Of a DNA stretch of 64,000 nt, positions 24,937 to 32,800 are shown one piece after another. The stretch is from NCBI GenBank assembly GCA_963723965.1, contig CAVRSV010000004.1:1-64000 (forward strand), given 5' to 3'. The stretch is from JARRKC01 sp963723965 (lineage in GTDB: Bacteria; Acidobacteriota; UBA6911; RPQK01; JAPXNP01). The notes below the pieces were generated by a model. It did no database searches. It saw only the letters and a program-made list of their open reading frames with translations, and was not told the DNA's origin. The translations under genes and the position numbers were made by a program. Each line of letters begins with the position of its first letter. Position 1 is the first letter of the stretch.

Positions 24937-25737
24937 ATGCCGGTCGAAACACTGGTACTGCTGTTTTTCCTGTTTCTGATCGTCTCCGCCGTCTTCTCCA
25001 TGTTCGGTCAAGGCGGCGGGGCCTTCTATGTTCCGATGCTGTTGGCACTTTCCGTGCCGATCTACGTCGCGGCAACGACCAGCCAGGTTCTGATCATGGT
25101 CGTCTCACTCTCATCGATGCTGGTCTTTGCCAAGGCCAGGACAGTGGACTGGAAGCTGGTTCTGTTGATCGAGCCTCCCACCAATGTGGGCGCATTCCTC
25201 GGCGGTTACCTGTCCCTCTACGTCCCGCCCGCCTTCGCCAAGGTCTGCTTCGCCGCAGTGCTTCTGGTGGGGGCCTGGTACATGTTCAAGCCACCGAGAA
25301 AAGTCGCGGAAGGACACGTCCGACCAAGCCACTGGTGGCTCTGGAACCGGACCGGGGTCGCTCATCCCTACGCGATCAACGTTCTTGCTCTGGTCCCGGT
25401 GATGCTAGCAGCAGGATTTGTGGCCGGGATGCTGGGAGTCGGTGGCGGTCTGATCAAGGTACCGGCCGTGGTCGTGCTGGGCGGCGTGCCCATGAGTATT
25501 GCGGTCGGCAGTTCTTCGCTTATGATCGGGGTAACCGCCTTGACCGGCTTCGTGGGCCATGTGCTGCGCGGTCACTTCGACTGGTTGCTCACGGTGGTTT
25601 TGGCGGGTGGTGTTCTGATCGGTTCCCAGATCGGTCCGCGCTTCGCCGTCAAGGCCGATCAGGCGAAGCTCAAGAAGTACTTCGCCGTCTTGCTGGTCGC
25701 GATCGCGATTTGGCTGATCTACGGGACGGCTCGCTAA
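24937..25737 (+). CDS. TauE/SafE-family sulfite/organosulfonate exporter
   Basis: The 266-residue protein has about eight hydrophobic helices in two repeats, each with the family's Gly-rich loop: FSMFGQGGGAFYVPMLLAL in the first half and VAGMLGVGGGLIKVPAVVVL in the second. Length, repeat structure and GQGGG/GVGGG motifs are those of TauE/SafE proteins, which export sulfite, sulfoacetate or similar anions through the inner membrane. It follows the FmdE gene at short distance on the same strand. The ribosome site is CAAAGGAGCCATGAG, with the start at 24937. Confidence 0.88.
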   Translation: MPVETLVLLFFLFLIVSAVFSMFGQGGGAFYVPMLLALSVPIYVAATTSQVLIMVVSLSSMLVFAKARTVDWKLVLLIEPPTNVGAFLGGYLSLYVPPAFAKVCFAAVLLVGAWYMFKPPRKVAEGHVRPSHWWLWNRTGVAHPYAINVLALVPVMLAAGFVAGMLGVGGGLIKVPAVVVLGGVPMSIAVGSSSLMIGVTALTGFVGHVLRGHFDWLLTVVLAGGVLIGSQIGPRFAVKADQAKLKKYFAVLLVAIAIWLIYGTAR

Positions 25738-25986
25738 CTTGTGAATTGACTAAATCGCAGTGGCAACGCTTCTGGCATTCAGAGCCCGCCTGGCACTGCG
25801 TTGATCCCGCGATACTGCCATTCGGCGATGTCTTGAGACAACGGGTCTGGCAGGGTCGCCATCGATCTGTACACGGGACGGCAGGGTCGCCATGGTCCGG
25901 CGGGCGGACAAGATTTCTGAGTCAGGAAAGAAGGGCGGCACGGGGAGCGCCGCCCTCGGGGATGTCGCCGGAAGCTCGGTTGCCCC

Positions 25987-26430
25987 CTACCTGGCGGCCG
26001 GCTTCACGATGGTTGCCGGCACCTTCCTAAACGCTGCTTTGGTCTTTTTGGCCATCTCCTTGAGCTCGAGTTTGACGGGCACGTGCCAACCCCACTCTCC
26101 ACGGGCAGCCCAGAGGTCGGCCAGATAGTAGTGGTCACCGATCTTTCGGAAGGTAAGCGCAGTGGTCTGCGCTGGATCGGGGGACTCTGTGGGCTCCGTT
26201 TCGAACATGGCCTGGTTCTGGCCGCCCTGCTTCACGTCTCGGATCTGCCAGTCACTGTCATTGTTGGCGGACAGCTGCCAGAACTGGTATTCGCCCGATG
26301 GGAAAGTTTTCCCTTCCACAATGAATGGGAAGGGGATATTGGCGCCTAACTGGACGCCATCTTGCGCAAACACAGGCAGCGCGGGAACGGCAAAGAGAAA
26401 CACGAGGACGAGCGAACAACGCTTGAGCAT
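25987..26430 (-). CDS. Secreted protein of unknown function (acidobacterial type)
   Basis: The ATG at 26430 has a clear ribosome site (AAAGGAGTCAGAT). The 147-residue product has a signal peptide (MLKRCSLVLVFLFAVPALPV, ending FAQ) and begins mature with VQLGANIPFPFIVEGKTFPS, then GEYQFWQL. This N-terminal pattern (NIPFPF.V.GK..P.GEY) is one I associate with small secreted proteins common in acidobacterial genomes. The C-terminal end is lysine-rich. No enzymatic motif is visible. It is flanked by intergenic stretches of 249 and 503 bp and appears monocistronic. Confidence 0.75.
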   Translation of the reverse strand: MLKRCSLVLVFLFAVPALPVFAQDGVQLGANIPFPFIVEGKTFPSGEYQFWQLSANNDSDWQIRDVKQGGQNQAMFETEPTESPDPAQTTALTFRKIGDHYYLADLWAARGEWGWHVPVKLELKEMAKKTKAAFRKVPATIVKPAAR

Positions 26431-26933
26431 ATCTGACTCCTTTCTTGGGTCTGAACTCGTCCCGCCAAGTTCCGCAAGTACCTGACTTGCAGACCCTTCC
26501 ACTAGGATACTACGGAAGCCCGTCCGCAATGGGCAGCGATGAATCCTGGGCACCAGGGCCCGAGTTACTCCGGGTTTGGAGCGACCCCGTGTGAAGGAAG
26601 AACCACGAGTTGCCCGGTGAACTTTCCAACCGCGGCCGGTCCGACAAGACTCACTGCGGCATCCGCCGATGACGTCACACCCTGACCGGGGCGCCAAATC
26701 TCGTCGAGAGGTTTCCGGCCCTGGGGTCGCGTCTGCGGCTTGACCCCGGGCGACCGCAATCTGGGCCCTCCGGTGCCGTGCGCGAACCCTATCGAGGGAC
26801 GTCTCGAGTCCTGGCGGAAAGTCGCCACCCCTTCCCGTCTTCCCCCGCGCTTCGGAAACCAGGAACCAGGAACCACGGAACTCGGAACCAGGAACTCGTC
26901 TTAAGTCCCGATTCCCCCCTTCCGGCGCCCGCG
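26431..26933. other. Intergenic region without a gene
   Basis: About 500 bases between two leftward genes show no ribosome-site-supported frame. The right end carries a purine-rich heptamer repeat (26854-26897), described separately. Confidence 0.4.
26854..26897. repeat. Degenerate heptamer repeat array
   Basis: Units GGAAACC, AGGAACC, AGGAACC, then ACGGAACTC, GGAACC and AGGAACTC follow one another with mostly 7-bp spacing. It lies about 40 bp past the 3' end of the leftward oxidoreductase gene. Two more heptamer arrays of related style occur at 40344 and 47912. Confidence 0.6.
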
Positions 26934-28004
26934 TCAATCCGCGGCGCGCCGGTATTGGGGCGGCCATTCGGCGGGGGCGGCCAGTTCCCGGGCGGCCCTC
27001 AGGGGCCAGTAGGGCTCCCGCAGAAACTGGCGGGCCAGCAGGACCAGATCGGCGTCTCCGCGGGCCAGGATCTCCTCGGCCTGACGGGGCTCGGTGATCA
27101 TGCCGACAGCGGCCGTGGCGATGCGGGCATCGCGCCGGATGTCCCGGGCGAAGGGGACCTGGAATGCGGGCCCCACCGGGATCCTCGCATCCGGCACGAG
27201 GCCGCCGGAAGAGCAATCCACGGCGTCCACGCCGAGCGGGCCGAGAACCCGCGCCAGCTCGATCGACTGTTCGAGGTCCCAGCCGCCCTCGACCCAGTCG
27301 GTGGCGGAAATACGGACGAACAGGGGGTACTCCTGGGGCCAGACTTCCCGCACGGCGACGGTGATCTCACGGGCCAGCCGAATGCGGTTCTCGAAGGAGC
27401 CGCCGTAGGCGTCGCCGCGCCGGTTGCTCAGGGGAGAAAGGAACTCGTGGACCAGATAGCCATGGGCGGCATGAATCTCCACCACGCGAAAACCCGCCTC
27501 CCTGGCCCGGGCGGCGGACTCGCGGAAGGCGGCAACCACGGACCGGATCCCCTCTTCATCCAGCATCCGAGGAGTCGGCCAGTGGGGCTCGAACGGGAGG
27601 GCGCTCGGGGCGACGGGCTGCCATCCGCCCTTTTCCGGCGGGACGGGGCGTCCCCCCAGCCAGGGGGCGGCCGTGCTCGCCTTGCGGCCGGCATGAGCCA
27701 ACTGAATCCCCGGAACGGCACCATGGTCGATGACAAACCGAGTAATGCGACCCAGGAATTCCACGTGTTCGTCTTTCCACAGGCCCAGGTCTTCGGGGCT
27801 GATCCGTCCCTCGGCCGTGACGGCCGTCGCTTCCGTGAACACCAGGCCGGCGCCCCCGACTGCCCGGCCTCCCAGGTGGACCAGGTGCCACTCGTCGGCA
27901 TAGCCGTCCCGGCTGGAGTACTGGCACATGGGACTGACCCCGACGCGATTGCGCAAGACGACTCCTCGCAACTTCAAGGGCTGAAACAGATTGGATTCGC
28001 TCAT
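26934..28004 (-). CDS. namA: Old-yellow-enzyme family NADPH dehydrogenase (YqjM/NamA type)
   Basis: The ribosome site AGAGGGGAGGAAG sets the ATG at 28004, giving 356 residues. It is a TIM-barrel flavoenzyme with the YqjM hallmarks: VSPMCQYSSRDG near residue 20 (the flavin-tuning Cys), IQLAHAGRKAS near 100, VEIHAAHGYLVHEFLSPLSN near 170 (His and Tyr region), RRGDAYGGSFENRIRL and a C-terminal LARQFLREPYWP. These enzymes use FMN and NADPH to reduce activated C=C bonds in enones, maleimides or nitro compounds. It is divergent from the HDOD gene at 28111 and appears monocistronic. Confidence 0.9.
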   Translation of the reverse strand: MSESNLFQPLKLRGVVLRNRVGVSPMCQYSSRDGYADEWHLVHLGGRAVGGAGLVFTEATAVTAEGRISPEDLGLWKDEHVEFLGRITRFVIDHGAVPGIQLAHAGRKASTAAPWLGGRPVPPEKGGWQPVAPSALPFEPHWPTPRMLDEEGIRSVVAAFRESAARAREAGFRVVEIHAAHGYLVHEFLSPLSNRRGDAYGGSFENRIRLAREITVAVREVWPQEYPLFVRISATDWVEGGWDLEQSIELARVLGPLGVDAVDCSSGGLVPDARIPVGPAFQVPFARDIRRDARIATAAVGMITEPRQAEEILARGDADLVLLARQFLREPYWPLRAARELAAPAEWPPQYRRAAD

Positions 28005-28110
28005 CTTCCTCCCCTCTCGTTCTGCCAACAGCATATCAGGCACCCCTTTGCCAGACGCCTGCGCTACACTCGCCTGGTTCGACGGTTTCACGCGGTGAGG
28101 GGATTCCAGC

Positions 28111-28980
28111 ATGACGGAGCATGACGATCTCAGGGCCCACATCTATTCGAGGATCGAGGAGATTCCCGCCCTCCCCGCGGTCGTGCCCAAACTGCTGGGG
28201 ATCCTGCAGGACGATGAGGCCAGCGTGGCTGAAATTGCCGCCGTCATCGCCTACGACCCCTCTCTCACCTCCAAGATCCTGCGCGTCGCCAATTCTGCTT
28301 ACTATGGCTTCTCGGGCCAGGTGTCGGAGTTGCGCAAGGCGGTCATGCTCATCGGCCTGAGGATGGTCAAATCGCTGGCCCTGTCCATCCCCATCGTCCA
28401 CCGGCTTCCCATGGGCCGGTCAAACGAGCGTTTTTCACAGACCGGACTGTGGATCCACAGTCTGGCGGTCGGGACATTGGCCCAATGGCTGGCCCAGCAA
28501 CTGCGTCAGCCCCGCGCCGAGACGCTGTTCGTTGCGGGGACCCTGCACGACATCGGCAAGATCGTGTTTTCGGAGCATTTCGAACTGCTGTTCGGAGAGG
28601 CGCTGGCCAACGTGCAGGCTGGCAATTGCGAGTATCTGTTCCAGTCCGAACGGGAGATCTTTGGGATGGACCACGGCGAGCTGGCGGCCCTGGTTCTGGA
28701 GCGCTGGAAATTCCCGGCCCAGATCGTCGAGGCCATCGCACTGCATCATGCTTCCGAACTACCCCCCGAGTGCGATCGTGTTTCGGTGGCGATCCTCCGA
28801 GTCGCCAACCTCGTGGTCCAGGACATGCAGATCGGCAGCGACGGCAACGTCGTTGCCCCGCTCTACGATCTGACGGAACTCGGTCTGCTGGGCCTGAACT
28901 CGGCTCGTCTGGAGGAGGCCCGAGAGTATCTGGGCGGGATGGAGGAAGGAATCCGGCAGTTCTACTCGGCCGTCAGTTGA
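28111..28980 (+). CDS. HDOD-domain signalling protein
   Basis: The 289-residue protein is an HDOD domain over residues 15-215: IPALPAVVPKLLGILQDDEA, YDPSLTSKILRVANSAYYG, then an HD-like helix set with TLHDIGKIVF near residue 148. It ends with a helical tail. HDOD proteins are related to HD-GYP domains but usually lack full catalytic metal sites; they scaffold signalling, stress or chemotaxis pathways. No fused receiver, GGDEF or kinase domain is present. A G-rich ribosome site (GAGGGGATTCCAGC) precedes the ATG at 28111. A ferredoxin gene follows after 50 bp. Confidence 0.88.
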   Translation: MTEHDDLRAHIYSRIEEIPALPAVVPKLLGILQDDEASVAEIAAVIAYDPSLTSKILRVANSAYYGFSGQVSELRKAVMLIGLRMVKSLALSIPIVHRLPMGRSNERFSQTGLWIHSLAVGTLAQWLAQQLRQPRAETLFVAGTLHDIGKIVFSEHFELLFGEALANVQAGNCEYLFQSEREIFGMDHGELAALVLERWKFPAQIVEAIALHHASELPPECDRVSVAILRVANLVVQDMQIGSDGNVVAPLYDLTELGLLGLNSARLEEAREYLGGMEEGIRQFYSAVS

Positions 28981-29030
28981 TCGAATTCCCGGGATCGGGA
29001 ATAATCCCACCCACGGAAAGGCGGATCACA

Positions 29031-29276
29031 GTGGCAGATCGCGACTCGAAGTGGGAGAACAACTGCCCGGGCAGGTATTACGTCGATCGGAACTGCATCT
29101 CGGCCAAGTACTGCGTGAGTGTGGCGCCGGAGCTCTTTTCGATGGGAGAAGGTGGCGACCATGCCGCCGTCGTCCGGCAGCCGGAAAACGCAGCCGAAGA
29201 GGAACTGGCCCGAGATGCCCTCAACGGCTGCCCCGTCAGTGCCATCGGCGACGATGGCGACGAGGATCCCGCCTAG
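29031..29276 (+). CDS. Ferredoxin with non-canonical cysteine spacing
   Basis: The 81-residue product starts at a GTG (29031) after GGAAAGGCGG. It follows the short single-cluster ferredoxin pattern (RYYVDRNCISAKYC, APELFSM, VVRQPENAAEEE, ALNGCPVSAIGDDGD). The usual CIDCDLC loop is here CISAKYC, so the second ligand is Ala25. An extra Cys12 appears in NNCPG. The four cysteines are at 12, 22, 28 and 67. The cluster may be [3Fe-4S], or use Cys12 as a replacement. Such proteins pass single electrons; no partner oxidoreductase is adjacent. Confidence 0.82.
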   Translation: MADRDSKWENNCPGRYYVDRNCISAKYCVSVAPELFSMGEGGDHAAVVRQPENAAEEELARDALNGCPVSAIGDDGDEDPA

Positions 29277-29325
29277 GCCCGCCGCAGCAACGGTTCAACG
29301 GATTCCGCGTTCGTTCAGGAAGGGG

Positions 29326-29496
29326 CCGTAGCGTGCTGTAAATCAGGGAGTCCAGAATCGCTCCGATCACCTGGTTCCCCTGTCCCACGGCCATGGCATC
29401 GTGAAGCGGGTTGATCAGCGCCACCAGCTGGCGGTGCTGTTGGTCGAGACGTTGCACTCCCACCGTGGAACTTGCATCCCCCTGGATCAGAGGCAT
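29326..29496 (-). pseudogene. N-terminal fragment of a bacteriohemerythrin
   Basis: From the ATG at 29496 the frame reads MPLIQGDASSTVGVQRLDQQ, HRQLVALINPLHDAM, then QVIGAILDSLIYSTL. This matches the first 57 residues of bacterial hemerythrins (W..S.SVGV..ID.QH..LV.LIN.LHDAM..G), including the iron-ligand His in QHRQL. Similarity ends abruptly before the second helix pair (the usual HF..EE), so most metal ligands are missing. It is a truncated remnant, not a working O2-binding protein. Confidence 0.65.
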
Positions 29497-29888
29497 GGGC
29501 AGATCTCCTCTCTGAAATCGGCGTTCACCGCGTGCATCGCGGACTCGTTCCGGGGCCGTCAGTCGACTCGGCCGGGGCCGACGTTTGGGCGGACGCCGAC
29601 CCGTGATGTCCCGATTCGGAAACCCGCACTCGCAGGCCGGTCTTTGACTGGGGACACCAGAATATCGGCAGAGGGCGGAGCCCGGATCAGCACCGATCGG
29701 TCCCTCGTGAGCGCGGATGTCCGGCGATGGTGTCTGCAGGCGTCCGGCGCCGCATCCGGGTGACTCTTCTTTGCGGGGTCTCTTGCAGGTTTCCCGCAGA
29801 GTCAGGTTCTAGTACACTGCTTTACACGTTTCTGCACTTCAGGGGGACCTGATTCCGATGCGGCACGATGTCGCTTCAGGGGGGTAAT
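29497..29888. other. Intergenic region upstream of the large secreted protein
   Basis: About 390 bases hold no supported gene. They should contain the promoter of the 1763-residue secreted protein, but I see no strong -35/-10 pair. A GG-N9-GC near 29860 is one base short of a sigma-54 promoter. Confidence 0.35.
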
Positions 29889-32800
29889 ATGAGCAAACGG
29901 GGACTCGCTTCCTTTCTGGTCGCCGTCGCATGTTGTCTGCCGATCTCCACACTCTCCGTGGAGGCGGCTTCTTCGTTGGTCTTCCCACGGCTGTCCTCCG
30001 AACCGAACACGGTCACGGGGCTGGCCATCTCCAACCTGTCGGCGGAGACGGCCACGGTGACGCTGACGGCCTACGGAACGGATGGAACGGTACTGTCCGG
30101 TTCCGGAATCACGAATCCGGCCACGCTCACGATCCCCGCCGAGCAGCAGGCCGCTCGGTTGCTCACCGAGATCTTCCACGGCGCCTTCCCGTCCTCCACC
30201 ATTGGATGGGTCCGGATCACCAGTCCGACCGATGGGCTGACGGGCTTCTTCCTCTTCCTCGATGGAAGCCTGACGGAGATGGACGGAGCCGACCTTCCCG
30301 AAGCCGCGACGCAGATCGTCTTCAATACCGTGCAGGCCGGGAACGGCTTTTCCACCGAACTCAATCTCGTCAACACGACGGGCAGCGATACCGTGGCGAC
30401 TTTGACCCTGGTGCAGCCCGGGGGCGCAGACGAGATCCAGAAATCGGTCACCCTCGCGGCCCGGGGCGTCGCCCGATTGGATGCCGGCTCCCTTTTCGGC
30501 CTGGCCTCGATCCCGGACGCCAGCTACGTGCACGTGGACACCGACGGCGGCCTCGTCGCCGGACTGGAGTTCATCCGTTCCGCCGGCGGTGATCTGCTCG
30601 GCCTCAACGCCCGCAAGGCCAGCGAAAAGCTCGAGAGCCTCTTCTTCCCACAGCTCGTGGTTTCCGGTCCGTGGAAAACGGAGCTGGGACTGGTCAACTA
30701 TACGGACGACCCGGTCCTGGTCACCGTCTACGCCAGAAAGCCCGACGGCAGTCTCTATGGGGCTTCCGAACTGGCATCGAACCCGGTCAGCCGGGGCCTG
30801 GGGCCCCGGGAAGCCCTGCTTCTGGACGTGGCTGATCTCTTCGGTTTCACGGGCCAGAATTCACGCGACGGCTGGCTCGAAGTGGAGGCCAGCGAACAGG
30901 CCATCAACGGCTTTCTCAGCTACGGAATCCCGGCCGTCGGTTCTCTGGCAGCGATCGCCGCGAACCAGTCCCAAACCAGCTCCGTCTTCTCCCACATTGC
31001 GACGACGAGTGGCTTCTATACGGGACTGGCGCTCCTCAATCCCTCCTCCCTCAGCGCCAACGTGCGGATCCTGGCATTCACCCCGGAGGGTGACCTTCTC
31101 GGACGCAGCGATACGGTGGTGCGACCGAAACAGCGGGTCAGCAAACTGGTCACGGAGCTGATTGCGGGGACGGAGAACCGGTCGAACGGTTTTATCTGGA
31201 TCAAGAGCAGCGTTCCCCTGTACACGAGTGCCCTGTTCGGCGCGGAGAAGGTGCTGGCCAACATTCCTCCCCAGCAGCCGCCGCCCACCTACGTTCCGGA
31301 TCAGGATTTGAGCAAGGTCGCTCTGACTCCGCTGCTGGCCGTCGTTCAGCCCGGCAAGTCCCAGAAATTCACCGCCTCGGGAGCGAGCGGTCCGGTCACC
31401 TGGGCCGTCAACGGGATCGATTCGGGAGACAGTTCCGTGGGCACGATCGACTCGACCGGCCTCTACACGGCCCCCGCGAGCAAGCCCGAACCCTCTTTGA
31501 TCACGGTCTCCGCAGAGTCCGACAATCTGAGCGGCGGCGCCTCGGTCGACATTCTGACCACCCAGTCGCTGGTCGGCGGGCTCGGCGTGCTGCAGTCGAT
31601 CGTCTACATGCAGTCGTTGCAGCGACTCTACGAAGTCGAACTCACCTCCCTCGGCGCAGTCGGGAGCAGAATCTCCGCCACGTCCCAGACCGCAGCCGCC
31701 ACGGATCAGAGCGAGCTGTTCCAGGTCCAGCCACCGAACGTCAAGACCAGCGTCCGCCAGTTCACGGACAACATCGTCAAGCTGATCTCCTATCCCGCGT
31801 CGGACGGGAAGGAGTACATGCTCCTCCTCGGGCAGAGCACGGGGCAACTGATTCGACTGGAGCCTCTGTCCGGACAGTCGAGACTCGTCTACACCGGTCT
31901 CCAGCAGCCGACTTCCATGGCCTACGACGCCTCGACGGGGAGCGTGCTCGTGGCCGAGTCGGATCGGATCACCCAAATCGCCCGCACCTTCATCGAGAGC
32001 GGTCTGACCTCCGGGTCGGGCGCAACCGGTGAGATCGACCCCGGGCAAACACCCCGCTCCACAGTGGCCCTGGCCGCAGGGGCGACGGGTCTGGCCGTGG
32101 ACCGGTGCACGGGTGAGATCTACTTTTCCATCGCCTCCGAAGGGGTGATCAGAGCCTACGATCCCGCTACGGAGCAGACCCGCACGCTCGTTTCGGGTCT
32201 CTCCAGCCCTGGACAGCTTTTGACCCTCTACCGCGAGGGCCTCCCCTGTCCGGAGCGCACCCAGTTGCTCGTGGCCGAGCCCGGTGCGGACCGCATCACA
32301 CTCATCGCACCGTCGCTCGGGAGCGTGGTTTCGTGGATCTCGGCACCCGGAGTGCGCGACCTGTCCTTCATCCCACCGGAGAACCCGTTCAACCTGAAGA
32401 CGAGTGTCGCCTACGGCCTGTTTTTCGACGAGGCCGGGAACATTTCGATCGTCGACGTGGGAGACCAGTACTCGCAGGAGCCCCCCGTCGTTGAGGAGCC
32501 GATCTGCCAATCGGAGGTCAGCTTCGAGGATTCGAATCTCGAAGCCGCCGTGCGGGCGGCCCTGGGCCTGAACGCGGGAGACGCCATCACCTGCGCCGCA
32601 GCACAGTCACTGACCGAGTTGAGTGCCTCGGGGCGGAATATCCGTCGCATCGGAGGGCTCGAGTTCTTCACCAATCTCGAGGTCCTCGACCTGAGTCACA
32701 ATTTCATTCGGAGCATTGCGCCGGTCGGCGCGCTGACACACCTGAGCGAGCTCAACGCCTCGTACAATCTGATCACCTCTCCCGGACTGTCTGCGAATCT

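Noticed and set aside
26565..26876. Open frames across 26.4-26.9 kb
   Set aside because: No ribosome sites or recognisable motifs. The right end is heptamer repeat.
30861..32510. 549-codon minus-strand frame inside the large secreted protein gene
   Set aside because: A GC-driven antisense shadow: no domain, no start signal, and low-complexity Arg/Gly/Asp composition.
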